64,000 nt of DNA, from assembly GCA_949987705.1 (NCBI GenBank), contig OX465281.1:6984001-7048000 (forward strand), written 5' to 3'. The DNA is from Thereva unica. Its lineage: Eukaryota; Arthropoda; Insecta; Diptera; Therevidae. Under the pieces are notes generated by a model. The model was not told the origin of the DNA. It saw only the letters and a list, made by a program, of their open reading frames with translations, and searched no databases. The position numbers and the translations under genes were made by a program. This document shows, piece after piece, positions 1 to 11,250 of the stretch (positions are counted from its first letter, which is position 1; each line of letters starts with the position of its first letter).

Positions 1-196
1 CCTATTTAAAATTTTATATGGACATACACTGAGATGCACCATCGAGACCAATGGCATGCTTTCAGTTTAATAACAAGGAACCCAGTTTGGCTGGTGTGGA
101 AGTCTAATTTAAAGCATTTTTATTTCTAATTCTTTGAATTTTTGTTAATTTTTGCATTATTCTTGGAAAATGTAATAAAACTTCGCCCAAAACATA

Positions 197-389
197 GTAA
201 TTACCAGAAGTAATAAAAGGGTAATAAAACAAAGCATCATACATTTTGTTTTATTGCCCTTTTATTACCTCAGATAATTACAATAAAACTTCGTACAAAA
301 GAAGTTAATTATTAGTGGTAATAAAAAGGTAATAAAACATAATTTATGATGCTTTGTTTTATTACTCTTTCATTACCTCTGATAATTAC
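197..389. repeat. nested palindromic GTAATAAAA repeat
   Basis: Two imperfect palindromes (197-281 and 305-389), each about 85 bp, with arms carrying GGTAATAAAA and ending in GTAATTA. The second is an inverted copy of the first: both carry the unit AAAACAAAGCATCATA, on opposite strands. The structure suggests a foldback or MITE-type element. A related arrangement lies at 14,180-14,490. No coding sequence was seen. Confidence 0.75.
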
Positions 390-1192
390 TATGCTTTGTC
401 AGGATTTGACATTAATGACTGCTGCCTTGATGTGTTGAAATTTCGTTGGGCATTGCTTGCGGTGCTCTACGAGCAGTTTTTCTTAGGTCTCTACCAAAGT
501 GGCTCAATGTGTGCTTAATAGCTTAGAACAAAGATAAAATGAACCTGGAACTATATATCCTTCCTTCGTGTTTCCATATATGTACATGGCAAATGATATA
601 TCTCAACTACGAAAGTAGAAAATACCATAAACTATATAGGAACAGATGCAGGTTCACAATAGCTTTCGTGGTTTTTTGAGAAGAGTTTTACCCCTCGCGT
701 AGCGTAGTTTCCAAAAACGATACCGCCTGCTTAACTTCACCATTATTTTTCAGGCAGATCTTTTGGCAATCTCACAGGCCTGCCTAGCAATAAGTAATAT
801 TTAAGGCCGGAAGGCAGGGTAACCCTGTTATCAGAAGGGCTTCGAATTAGCCTCGGCCTTATAAATTTCAAGCAAGGTCGAAAGCTGTGTCAGAAGGGGT
901 CTCTTCGCTGGCCGGGAAGATCAGAACGTGTCTCTTCATTGAGTAGCGGGTCACAAAACATCAAGGACAGCGAGAAAGCAGAGATAAGTTGGTCAAACTC
1001 GTGTCAACTCTCGCAGGCACACCTATGGAGAATGTACGGAAGCCTCTGTGCGTGCTCAAGAGGGACAAATACATGTCTTTTCTTTCAGCAGTTGGCTCCA
1101 GATAGAGATGCATCAAGGCTAGGAAGACACTTTTCTGAAAGGTGTACTTCTCTAGCCAATATAAGACAGCGTGTATTTCTTAAAGAGCCTGA
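390..1192. other. unassigned, no gene seen
   Basis: No recognisable coding motif, RNA gene or clear inverted repeat. Only short open frames are present. Confidence 0.5.
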
Positions 1193-1375
1193 GTAAAAAT
1201 AAGACTCGCCAGTTGCATACTCTGTAAACCGGTTTTCTTTCGAATGCGTAGGTCAAGCAGCATTGGACGTGGTTAGTACTTAGTTGGGGACCAATTTGGT
1301 AAAACAACACTTGGCGGTTGGAATGATCGATTACGAATACATACATTCGTATTTGGAACAGAGGCGTGCATACCT
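1193..1375 (+). repeat. 5S-rRNA-related dispersed repeat, copy A
   Basis: Positions 1214-1300 resemble the middle and 3' half of an insect 5S rRNA gene: an ACCGGTT block, then AAGCAGCATTGG (A-box region), then GGTTAGTACTTAGTTGGGGA (C-box region). The 5' start and the terminal stem of a real 5S gene are missing. The upstream piece AAGACTCGCC and the downstream AACAGAGGCGTGCATACCT are also found at copy E, so the repeat is larger than the 5S-like core. Confidence 0.75.
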
Positions 1376-3865
1376 AGCTGACGTTTAGAACGAAGGGATT
1401 TTAGCTTTTTGGCTTTCAATCTTTTTTCGGGGCCCCTCTGATCTGGGGCCCGGAGCAATTCGTCCCAGTATAAAAGGAAATCACAAATGAAAGAGCGAAG
1501 GAGCTAGAGATTGCCCTAAAGATGAGCCGACAGAGACTATTAGTAAGATAAACGATATTTTGGCAGTATTCGGATCCATCCTCTCAAATTAGTCTTTGAA
1601 ATGTGAGGATAAGTGTACGGAGTCAACATTCGTGGTTTACCATTGGCCACTGTTCCTGTGGAGAGGACTAAACCGCCAAAAACATGGCCCAAAAAAACCA
1701 ACCCCATATGGCCAAAGTCATTAAAACTGACAGCTCTTTTGCACACCGAAATTAGCATTCCTAGATCTAGTTAATTCCGCACTGACCTCAAAGATTGCGC
1801 CACACCGCAAACGGCAAACAAACATAAAAGCTAAATTCATTACACATTAAGCCAACACTTGATATGCATGTCATCAGTTCAAGAGGTCTCTATTACCACA
1901 TTTCACGTGCGGACATTTATGCTTGATACCAGTAAATTTAATTCAAAATGCAAAAAGGAGGCAAAAACGAGTTCCCGGGCACGGGGAAAGAAAAAAAACA
2001 CACCTGAACGTGAAATAGAGGAAAAGGTGGAAAAAGTTTACATGATACCTTTAACTACAGCGGAATGTTTGTTAACACCACAGAAGCGAACGTGCCGGAA
2101 TCCCGAATGCGAAGCTGGAAAAAAACTGCAGTCATCATGATGAATGCCCAGAAAAGTCAGCATCCGGCACATTCTGTTATGAAAGGTTCAATTTTGTCAC
2201 CAGCGGTGAGGACTAACTGCGGCTGCGGACAGGTAAAAAAAATATAGAGAGAGAAAAGTGAAGCGAACAGTTACAAAGAAAGAGCCGGAAGCATAGAAAA
2301 TTCGAGCCAGAGATGAGCAAGTTCATCAAAAACACCTGTCCTATGCCCATATTCGGTATGATGCTTGCCCGGCAGCCATTAGGAGGGGGCGGTGGTGATA
2401 CGTGCCACCACCGGCGCTCGGGAGGCATTCAATACAGCACGGGACCAGGGCAAGGGCACCCCCGATACTCTGACTTCTCACATCGAAGGGTATAAGTACG
2501 AGTATATCTGGTGTTTGGTTGTTTGCTTGTTTATGCTCTCTGCCTGCGTCTACCTGTGTTCAGCCCGGCCCAGCCTCGTTAGTCATCAAAAGGCTTTACC
2601 CACACCCCTGCCGTTTTGGGGACGCTGGGAGTAGGGCTTATGCCGTTTGTGGAGTAGTGCTGCATCAAGTGAATTTCTGTTTTCCAGACTGCCGAATACA
2701 AGTGGAGCCCAGCCATGTTTACACTAAGCCTGTAAAACTTGTTTTCGAGCGGGATGAGAGCAACCCCAACCCAACTCCGACTCCAAACACGGAAACACAA
2801 CTACAGCCGCACACAGCACAGTCAGTCACAGGGAGTTTTACAATGATTCCCAACCAACCCCTAAAAGGTCGGCGGGGATTAGGGGTTATGTAACCCCTTC
2901 CTATAGCAGCACAATTCCCTGTGTCCAAGGGTAACCGGTACTTTAACAGTCGCGTGCGAAATTTCGTGATAAAAGGTTTTATGACTGCTTCCAGACTTTG
3001 CCGAGGGTAATAAATTTTTAAAATAGCAGAGCGAAACTGGCCAAGGGGTGAGCGCCTAATGGCGACTAACGCCGCAAATTATAATCAAAATTGGCCGCTT
3101 TTAGAGAATAAAACTCAAAAAAATAAACTATTTTCCAGTGTGGATTTAAAATGGCGAATGAAATATGAAGAGCCTCGCCCGGGGGAATTGTGATAACGAT
3201 CTGCATTTTAATGTGCAGTTTGTCAAGTGCTCGATTGGGGGAAAGTTTTACCCACAAGGATTTTGCGGGGCGTTGGAAGCGACTCGAGAAATTCTTGGCC
3301 CGTTATTACCACCACTTAGAAGCAATAAGAAATAGTTTATGTTGCTGGAGAATTTAACAAAGTTCTGGGTTTCAATGGAGCTCTGGAGTTTAAAGGTTAT
3401 TGTAAAAGTTGTATTTTTAAGACAGCATGTCAAAAGTTTAGTTTAAGGGCTTTAAAGTGATAACCAAAAAGCCTGACTCAGCCGTCGACTGGTCCCTAGT
3501 CCAGGGTGTGAAAATAGGACGGTGTCGATCTGCCGAATTGACCAGAATCGGGAAACCGAAGAAACTAGGCAAGAAGCGGCACCGAGAGCTTCTTTAAAGC
3601 TGTCGAAAAGAAACTTGAATGTCTGCTTCAGGCATGATTCTGAAGAATTTGAAGAATGGTAAAATAAGCCAGTACTTCGGTCTTCCAAACTTGGTTGAAA
3701 ACACTTATGCAATGGACTACGAGTGGGATGAACTTGTTTTGTTTATGCGGATGATTAGAGCTTAGACGCCAGTTCAACTCCTACGAATGAGATGTGGTAG
3801 CCAAACTCGTAAGTTTGAAAGAGCTAATCAACTTCGTCACAAAACCTCGAGTAAGACTTCAGACC
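1376..3865. other. unassigned region with short open frames
   Basis: No recognised protein or RNA gene. Open frames are short and overlap on both strands. Possible LINE or repeat remnants could not be assigned. Confidence 0.5.
1469..1476 (+). promoter_or_regulatory. TATA-like motif
   Basis: TATAAAAG in an otherwise GC-richer context. No confirmed transcript start or gene lies downstream, so it may be chance. Confidence 0.2.
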
Positions 3866-3985
3866 AGTCTAATATTCCACCTTCTTACTTTCCAAATTAA
3901 TCAAGGGCTCAAACAAAGAGATGTGCTGGCGCTTATACGATTTAACCTAGCATTGGAAGCAGCCATTAGAAAAAAGACAGTTTAA
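3866..3985 (+). pseudogene. RTE-like reverse transcriptase fragment
   Basis: The frame reads FQINQGLKQRDVLALIRFNL and continues LALEAAIRKK. This matches the RTE-type motif in which GLRQGD is followed by a LLFNLALE-like stretch, the turn between RT motifs. Only about 40 codons survive, with a TAA immediately after. It directly precedes the 5S-related copy B. Family level is inferred by comparison with the better copies at 15,368 and 20,301. Confidence 0.55.
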
Positions 3986-4019
3986 CCTTAGTAAACCAAT
4001 CCGTTCTCAGACTGAAAGA

Positions 4020-4358
4020 AGCATGGTTAAAACGCCTATATGGAACCTCGCGCACACCTTTTTAGACTAAAGGGAGCAGCATTGAAACTTTAAGAAATCC
4101 GTATAGGACGAAGAAAACCATCAACGATCTTGGTGACCATAAAGAGTGTCATTAGCATACTCCATAGACCGGTTCTCGTCCGATTGCGTGGGTTAAGCAG
4201 CGCTGGACGCGATTAGTACTTAGTTGGGGGACCGCGAAACCGAGAAGGAAAGGCTGGAAGACCGAGCGGGAAAACCTCAGCCAGTGATCGAGACGACTAG
4301 AGGAGAAGAATAGAGAAAACTAAAGCAATGTAAGGCCATTGGAAAAAAGAAGAAGAAG
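4020..4358 (+). repeat. 5S-rRNA-related dispersed repeat, copy B, with LINE-like tail
   Basis: Positions 4154-4236 are the closest match in the window to insect 5S rRNA. They carry CATAGACCGGTTCTCGTCCG, then GTTAAGCAGCGCTGGACGCG, then TTAGTACTTAGTTGGGGGAC. Upstream 4020-4150 is shared with copies E, D and F (a CACACCTTTTTAGACTAA block and a GTATAGGACGAAGAAAAC block). The end, GGCCATTGG followed by A-rich AAGAAGAAG at about 4335-4358, resembles the (AAG)n-tailed 3' end of RTE-like LINEs in this window. It is not a functional 5S gene, because the terminal stem is lost. Confidence 0.75.
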
Positions 4359-4537
4359 TTAGAGCAAGTAGAAAATTATGGTAAAAGGTAAATATGGTAA
4401 GGTAAGCAGGATCATATGGTGCTTGCGCCTTAATTTTTCGAACGGAAGTCAGACGCCTTGAACCCTGGATTATCGAGGACGATCTAGGTTATTGCGTTTT
4501 TCTTATGTGTGGTGCGGGTTAGAACGAACCGAGAACA

Positions 4538-5251
4538 GGGGCCACATTATAGAACTCGACTCGAAAGGCAATTCGAAACGAGTTTCATCTTCGATTCGTT
4601 TGATTTTTGCTATCATGGAACTCGATCGAAATGAACAAATAGTGTTACCTACACTAACTCTGAAATTTTTCCATTTTAGAGAAAGCGCGACTAACTTCAT
4701 GTTTGTTTTGACAATTCAAAAAGAGAAAATAAAACTATTCATAACAAGAATATTAAATAAAATGTGTTTTCATAACAAGATAAATAAAAACATTTCCTTT
4801 ACAAATAATGCAAGTATTATATAACACTAGAAACTATTAAATCTTTCTCATCTTGAAATCTAATTTCGCTTGTTTCACTTCAATGTCTTTAAATTTTCTG
4901 CATTATTTTTTTGGTATAACAATTTTTTTTCTTTTAATTTTAATTCTTTTTCTTTGGCGTACTCTAGCCTTCTTAGCCGTTTTTCAATTTGTTTGTTGGC
5001 TTCTGATATGTCCTTTAAAACGCCAAGAACTTCATCATAAAATTGTTTTTGTTGACCTATTTGTTCTTTAAGAAGATTATTTCGTTGGCTGCTTGATATC
5101 TTGCGATTGCCACGAGGTGAAATGTCAACACGTCAAGTAAAACGTCAACGAGTTGTCGCTCGAAAGAAAACTACTCGAAACCGATTTCGGTGATGCCAAA
5201 TACTCACACTCGAATTAAATTTCTTTCGAGTCGAGTTCTATAATGTGGCCC
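4538..5251. mobile_element. Harbinger-like DNA element, 714 bp
   Basis: The two ends are perfect inverted repeats of 29 bp, starting GGGCCACATTATAGAACTCG and continuing ACTCGAAAG. Flanking triplets are CAG on the left and TAG on the right, which may be a diverged 3-bp target duplication. The GGG start and 3-bp target fit PIF/Harbinger; family placement is inferred. The interior carries a short coiled-coil coding remnant on the minus strand (4875-5132) but no transposase was recognised, so the element is non-autonomous. Confidence 0.75.
4875..5132 (-). pseudogene. coiled-coil C-terminal fragment inside Harbinger-like element
   Basis: An 85-codon minus-strand frame rich in Lys, Glu, Leu and Gln. 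It contains NNLLKEQIGQQKQFYDEVLG, then ANKQIEKRLRRLEYAKEKEL, and ends NLKTLK followed by a stop. The heptad-like pattern indicates a coiled coil. C-terminal coiled coils are common in Myb/MADF-type accessory proteins of Harbinger transposons; assigning it to such a protein is inference. The frame is closed upstream by a TGA at 5133-5135, and no start or N-terminal domain is seen. Confidence 0.5.
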
Positions 5252-5261
5252 TAGGTCTTTT

Positions 5262-5310
5262 ACAAAGATTAGAAAATGAGCGAGTAATAGAATTGAGCCC
5301 TGGGGACCTT
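5262..5310 (-). pseudogene. CR1-like RT motif remnant
   Basis: The minus strand reads GPQGSILLL, a decayed copy of the GVPQGSIL motif that precedes the catalytic region of CR1/Jockey-type reverse transcriptases. Only the motif and a few neighbouring codons are readable. Confidence 0.35.
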
Positions 5311-5446
5311 CTATACCAATAGCTCAGTTAGGCTAAAGTCTATCGAAAACTTGAAAGATATCTGAAGCGATCAGTCCAAACTCACCAAGGCTATGCGTAC
5401 TTTTTAATGTGATCAGTGTTTAAGATCAGGTGCCAATTTGTATACT

Positions 5447-6155
5447 TCTTCTTCTTTCTTCTTTAACGGCTCCGGTCCTGGCCTCGCGCAACTGTTCTCT
5501 CCACCGGTTCCGATTCTGAGCCGATGTCGCGATAGCGCTCGTAGATCTCGTCATTGTAGAGTCTCCGGAATCGTCCTTCCTCACATACGGGGCCAACAAT
5601 CCTCCGAAGTATTTTCCTCTCAAACACGCCCAAGAGGTTTGAGTGCTTTTTGCTAAGCACCCACGTTTCGGATGCATATGTGAGAACGGGTAAGACCATC
5701 GTCTTATATAGTAAAAGTTTAGACGTTATGGTTAGATATTTGGATTTGAAGAGCCTTGACAGATTATAGTAGGCTTTGTTGGCTTTTAGCAGGCGTGCGG
5801 GTATTTCTGGTTCCATGCTATTGTCGGCTGCTACTATTGAACCAAGGTAGGTAAATGATTTTACCACGTCAAACTCGTGTTCCGCTACCTTGATTGTGGG
5901 ACCAATGTTAGGTATTCTTCCAGACGAGGCCATCATGTAATTCGTTTGTCCCAGATTTCCTGCCGCTTGCTCAATCTGAGTGAAAGCTTCTTGTACAGCT
6001 GTTGTTGTTCTTCCAATGATGTCAATGTCGTCTGCGTAAGTCAGTAATTGGGTGGACTTGTGAAGGATTGTACCCCTTGATGTCACGCCCGAATCTCGGA
6101 TCACTTTCTCCAACGCCAAGTTGAAAAGGAGGCAGGCCAGACCGTCCCCTTGTCG
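5447..6155 (-). mobile_element. RTE-like LINE family A, copy 1 (5'-truncated)
   Basis: The insert is bounded by an 11-bp direct repeat ATTTGTATACT at 5436-5446 and 6156-6166, a target duplication. The minus-strand frame (6119 to 5463) carries the RT catalytic motif TYADDIDIIG and downstream LYKTMVLPVLTYASETWVLS. It is truncated at its 5' side within the sequence that encodes LRQGD in copy 2. Relative to copy 2 (15,368-17,173) it lacks about 196 bp, joined at a shared ATGTC, plus 13 bp that removes the stop codon. A further internal deletion lies just after GNLG. The 3' end carries (AAG)n. It is not functional. Confidence 0.9.
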
Positions 6156-6229
6156 ATTTGTATACTACCAGTCCATTATATCGTTTCCGTCGTTGTGCAA
6201 TAATAAACTTAACTTGAAGAAAGCAAAAG

Positions 6230-6600
6230 TTGAAGGGGATTGAGAGCAGGTCGTTTAAGACAATTAGGGAAACAGTGGACGATAGACTTGAGACCTGTGG
6301 AACACATAAGAATGATTTGGGGTTTCGATTCGACGTAGTTCAATACTATCTTCTTTGATCGGCCAAAAAAAAGTTTCAACCAGTTTCTTGAAGTTGGAGT
6401 TGTAATTTAGTCAACAGAGTGAGCCCAATACACAATCAAAAGTCTTGGAAATATCTAGAGCAACTATGCCAGACTCATTAAAGCGATGTAAATTTTGGTC
6501 GAGATACTCCGCAGCAGATCTTGCACCGAGATGCAAGTGGGTTGACCTGGATTTGTTTAGGGTTATCACTTCCACTTGAATATGAAAGAAGGAGTTGTGA
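6230..6600 (-). pseudogene. CR1/Jockey-like reverse transcriptase remnant
   Basis: The minus strand reads RSAAEYLDQNLHRFNESGIV, then ALDISKTFDCV, which is RT motif A (usually DISKAFD). Further on it reads FKKLVETFF and a degraded VPQ block. Several stops and frame changes are present. The phrase order matches CR1/Jockey-type LINEs; the clade is uncertain. It abuts RTE copy 1. Confidence 0.6.
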
Positions 6601-6711
6601 GTGAAGTGAAATTCGTCCTGATGGACGTTAGCAAGGACTAGTAAGAGGAATCAATGATTTTACTTCTTAACATATCCACGAATATTCATTTGGGTTTCCT
6701 GATGTTCAAAT

Positions 6712-7180
6712 TAGCCGCGTTCTTTTTACACCGTGATCCAGATCAGATCAGCCGAGCATAAAAGAACAGACTTGGATCATGGAAGAAATTTAGTTTTTTA
6801 CAGTTGTAGTTCTGATTTTTGGTATGTTTTGTCGCATTTTATATCAGTCTCTAAAACTTATTAAAAATATTTCTGATTTAAAAAGAATTTATAAAAATGT
6901 TTAATTGACTTCCAAAATTAACAAAATCAACTTTCAATCATTTTTCTAAATAAATTTATGAAATTTAGCAGAGCTACCAACCCTTAAAATTAAAGAAAAC
7001 AGAACAAAATTATAAAAGCTCTGGATTTTCCAAAGAGATGTGTCTTGGATATGGTTGTTACACAAGCTATTTTTGTATCACAGATTTTGATCCAAATCTT
7101 TTTTGGATCAAGTTGTTGTTGTTGGTTTGCTTGAAAGTTAATGATCTGAGTGGGATCACGGTGTAAAAAGAACGCAGCTA
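6712..7180. mobile_element. inverted-repeat DNA element (MITE), 469 bp
   Basis: The ends match as perfect 23-bp inverted repeats, starting GCGTTCTTTTTACACCGTGA, with similarity continuing to about 34 bp and outward to TAGC. The interior is AT-rich with no coding frame. Target duplication is unclear. The superfamily cannot be assigned from the ends alone. Confidence 0.75.
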
Positions 7181-10100
7181 TTTATTCAACTTGATGTACT
7201 AACGATGAAATGATTCACTCGGAGAATGTCTATACTCAATATGGGCAGTTTGCTTGACTTAAGTGCGTTCATACATTCCACATCCATGCGGCTAGGCTTT
7301 ATCGATTTTTGAGGAATGTGCGATGAACAAACGCAGAGTTGGAGTTCTTACTGCGGAAACACAAATCCCAGTAAGCAGTTTGGCTTTCCAATATTTCCAG
7401 GCAATTCCTCAGGGTGCTGGCTTGGTTGGAGCAGATTGATATGTGAAGCAAGCTTTGATTAGGTAGTGGTTCTAGTTGACTAGAAGCGAATCAACTGTGA
7501 CGGACTATCACGTTTAGTAATAACGAGGGATGAGTACAGAGATACAGGCCCCTCGTCTCCTGCGTAAGAAACTCGAAAGAGATTTACAATTTAGTGTAGG
7601 TTGTTAGTCTCTGCAAATACCTTGGAGACCTTGCCTCAAACTCTGCAGCCTTTCAAGTAATTCAGCCTACTTACATTGTAAAAGTCAAATGCTAATGGGA
7701 GGGTTGTCTGCTAATATTAGGACAGATGAATAGAAAATAGAAGAAAATACACTGGTTTGGAAGTAACATTTAACACCGAGATGGTTAAAATCTGCTGATA
7801 CTGTACACCTTCTGATAAACTACACGTGATTTGTCAAAATAATTCTCGATTTTTGGGTGGAAATTTCTAAGCTAACTAGTTATTTCTGCAAGATTCAAAG
7901 ATGCTAAACTTATTTCTTTGTTATTTTTGACAAGTTTTTCACCATCGTATAACAACAGTTTCGTTCGTACAAAGTTTGGGCCACAAAACACTAGTAAATT
8001 TATTTTTCTTTCCCATATTCATAATGTACATCAGCTGTATTGAAAATTCATTTCAGCTTACAAATTGATCGACAAGTTATGCACATAGAAAAATAATTCA
8101 GCGCTGCCCTTGGATGTTCTATGGCTATTCTTAAAATAGCCCAACGTAAAACGTTTTCCTCCCAGTAGCAGCACAAATATCAATTTCCATCATAAATTTG
8201 TCTAACTGCGTGATTTCGTCCGAATTCCGTTCGCATTTCTTAAATTTCGACATCATTATTTAAATGCTAAGCGGCCATTAGCATAATTATTTATTTATCT
8301 GAGCACATCACAACAAATCCGAGCTGGTCACGCTGAAAAATATGGGGTTTTCTTTGAGATCGTAAAATGCTCGCAAAACATGTCGAATTCAGCCACGAAT
8401 AATTAAAATATTAAAAAAAATTCATCGTGGAAGTTATTAAAAAAAATGATTTAAAATATTAAATGCGGTTTAAAAATAGAGTTTGAAAAAAAAACAGGGT
8501 TTGAGCTGCTCTGCCACATCGCATTCATAAAAAAATCGCTATGTCCATCAAGGTTAGTTATTTCGAGTTACCTGCGATACCGCAGCGCAGTTTCCGCTTT
8601 TAATTAATCAGCATCTGATGGAAGATATGGCGCACGAGCGAGGTATGGCCGCCGTCCACTATTCGTAGGAAAAACACAAGTTTAGCCACTGGCGATTTTA
8701 TGCATTACCGCTGCTATGTGGAGTCGCCACAGCTGGCCCTCATCATCAATCATGACGACATCAGACAAGGTCAATAGCTTCAGGTAAATTGTGACATAAG
8801 CCAAACACAAACAGCCGGCCACAAAGGTTCCGTAGCGAGACCGGTTTTGTTTTACTGCTTGCCCACTTCCCATCCAGGTAAAGTGACAATTTGCTGCTAA
8901 CGTAATTCGCCGCAAGATTTTCTATTTCCGATAGTTTCCATGTGTGCGGTTTGCAATCAAATGAAAACCCACAACACATCGACTTCGCCAGAGCATCGGT
9001 TCGGCATCCATCAGCACCAAATTGCCAAGAATCCATTGCCACAGGTGAGCAATCTTACCTTCAACCACACCAATTTCAATTCCCACATTTTCCCCCGGCA
9101 CACAATGAGCAGCAGCCATGCCAGCGCGCAAACAAAACGCTTGGTCTTGACTCGGATAGAAAAAAAAACCAAAAGGAAAAATCCATGTTGAGACGAAAAA
9201 TTTTCCTCTTATCGCCCGTGAGAAGCGCCCGAAAACAATGGAAAATTGCTTGGAAAAGCGGCGAACGACGAACCGACGACGGCGGCGAAAAAACTGCGGC
9301 GCGATTGTGACGGGAAAATTCCCATGCTGTTTTCCGAGGTGTTTTATCGCCTGTCGTTGGCGTGTTTTGTTTCGGCGAAAATCGTAATCACAACAATTTT
9401 CCATTTTATCGCGTTTAATGCGATTCCTTCCACCTTTACCTTGTGTGTGCACCTGGTGCAGCTCTCTGGGCCGTCGCTTAAAGAGTTTTCCTTTTCTTAT
9501 AAAACAAAAAAATCGTGAACGGTTCGAGCGCACACGGCAATTGTCGTGACGGAGAGTAGGAGTTTGGGAATTTGGGAGTAGAGTCGAGTGGAGGACTTGC
9601 AGCGTCTATGGAGGCGGGATGAGGCGCGCTGATGTAATCTATTTGGACTGAAAATTCTTGGAAATCCGAGGCACAAACGGAAATTGGAAATTAGTATTTT
9701 TAGAACTTAATTTTGTGAAAAAGTGGAGCAGCAAGCGAACTCTTTCGAATATTTGAACTATTTCGAAATCTTTTGTTTCGAATTTTGATTATGTCGAAAT
9801 TTACACGTTCTTGTTATCAGGACAATGTCCACGTTGTCTATTGTCAAAATAGTGTAAAAGCGGTAGTCCCAACAAGAGACTTGATCTCGGAACCAATGGA
9901 AATCATTTTCAGATTTGAATGAAGGTCGGAGATTTCAATTTCATATACTAACCCCAAGTTGGATTTAATCCAGAACACGGCTTGTTGCAGCTTAATAGTA
10001 GTGCCAACCGACAATCAATCAAGACTGCAATGGGTGGTCTTGATTGTATACCGATTTTTAAAAATGAGTATGACACTTAGATCTGCCACAAAGACTGCAT
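7181..10100. other. unique intergenic or intronic DNA
   Basis: No recognised coding sequence or transposon. The part around 8,500-9,640 is less AT-rich and holds a 203-codon minus-strand open frame (8922-9533). That frame is strongly biased to Arg and Phe, has no recognisable domain, and overlaps open frames on the other strand, so it is probably chance. Confidence 0.5.
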
Positions 10101-10179
10101 TCACAAACCAATTTTTCCGAACCTAATCGGCAGGTTTGAAAGATCTTGATCAGTTAACGATCTGCTGTGAAGATAGAAA

Positions 10180-10565
10180 GAGAGACAGAGAGGATTCAGA
10201 GCCTTCGTTCCGGCTATCCAATCAAGGTCATGCTGATAGTGTCAAATCTAAACACCACCCAGCCGAAGTCCCTCAGGGGTTAATTCTGTCACCTGATCTA
10301 TTACTAATTTTATAACAAGCATATTCTTAATCCCCTCCCACTCACTTTACAGCACTTCTGATGACGGTATCCTACATTACTTTACATGACCCGATACTCT
10401 CTTGATAAGCACTCAAGCATGACTCAAGCAAAACGGGCTTGAACGCTTTCTTGATTGGCACCGCAAGAATCATGTCGAATTCAATGCTTTTAAAACCACG
10501 TACTGACTTATTTCCTCTAGCGACCTTTTGATGTGCCTTACAGAGCATCCTGACAGAAGTATACA
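10180..10565 (+). pseudogene. CR1-like reverse transcriptase remnant
   Basis: Shifting plus-strand frames read EVPQGLILSPDLLL, then SDDGILH at the position of the (Y/F)ADD catalytic motif, then ERFLDWHRKNHVEFNAFKTT, typical of the segment after motif C. Stops interrupt every frame. A related phrase occurs at 40,156-40,190. Confidence 0.6.
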
Positions 10566-10681
10566 TCGCTTTAGTGAGACCGGCTTGGGGTGGCTCTAGA
10601 CAACCCCTAAGCTTTTTACAGAGTGTGATACCGTGCTCTATTGACGAAACTCCAAGCTATTGACATCAATTCCAAAGAACT

Positions 10682-10758
10682 GGATTGCGGGATCAGTAAT
10701 GCGGGACTAGACATGCGGGATCCGCGGGATCCGCGGGATTTGCGGGATTTGGGGAGTA
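10682..10758 (+). repeat. GCGGGAT cluster, left
   Basis: Several copies of GCGGGA(T/C) at 8-15 bp spacing, including CCGCGGGATCCGCGGGATTT. An opposite-strand cluster lies at 12,076-12,156. Confidence 0.7.
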
Positions 10759-10954
10759 GAATCACCTGTTATAAGAACCGAGAATTAATAGAGAAATACA
10801 AACAATATTGCACAAAGTATGTATTAATAAAAATAGATTTAAGCTCTCCGAACACGAGTTGACAGCTTGCCCCTGTACGGAAGTGGAAATCCCTACACGG
10901 GACGACAGAAACGAGAGTGACTTGAAACTAGTTTGGACTGGCCCCATGTGACTG

Positions 10955-11250
10955 TTCTTGCGTCACAGCCTTTGTCGGCTGGTTAGCGGGATTCTCTTAT
11001 TTCAGGAGGCATAACACTCCGACGAGGCAGTCTCCTGCTAACTTCGACTGTTGTGGCCCAGCTTACCTTTACCTATCATATCCCTTTTCTATCTTCGAGC
11101 TACCATCAGACTTTGTACCATGAAGTAAACGACATGGCGGACTGGTAGTACGAAGGGTGATACCTGAGCTAAGACTCTTCCACATAAAAAAATCGTTAAG
11201 ATATCTGCCTACTAATCAACACAGCTATAACACAAAACCGTCTAAGTATA
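10955..11250 (+). pseudogene. R1/LOA-like LINE 3' coding repeat, copy 1
   Basis: The block at 10,955-11,015 (GCGTCACAGCC, then GTCGGCTGGTTA, then TTTCAGGAGGCATA) recurs at 33,905-33,960. The block at 11,080-11,180 recurs at 28,700-28,810, 11,483-11,600 and 34,145-34,245. One frame reads KRHGGLVVRRVIPEL, matching KRHDRLVIQRVIPEL in the R1-like element at 28,760. This is the segment between RT and the zinc-finger tail of R1/LOA-type LINEs. Confidence 0.5.

Noticed and set aside
197..389. CRISPR array
   Set aside because: Repeats are palindromes in inverted arrangement, not direct repeats with unique spacers, and the window is eukaryotic.
4154..4236. Functional 5S rRNA gene
   Set aside because: The start and terminal stem are missing, and the copy lies within a larger dispersed repeat, as do the other five.
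8922..9533. 203-codon open frame as a gene
   Set aside because: Strongly Arg/Phe-biased, no motif, overlapped by open frames on the opposite strand. Likely chance in a less AT-rich island.
10682..10758. CpG-island promoter
   Set aside because: The GC signal comes entirely from the iterated GCGGGAT unit rather than a general CpG enrichment.
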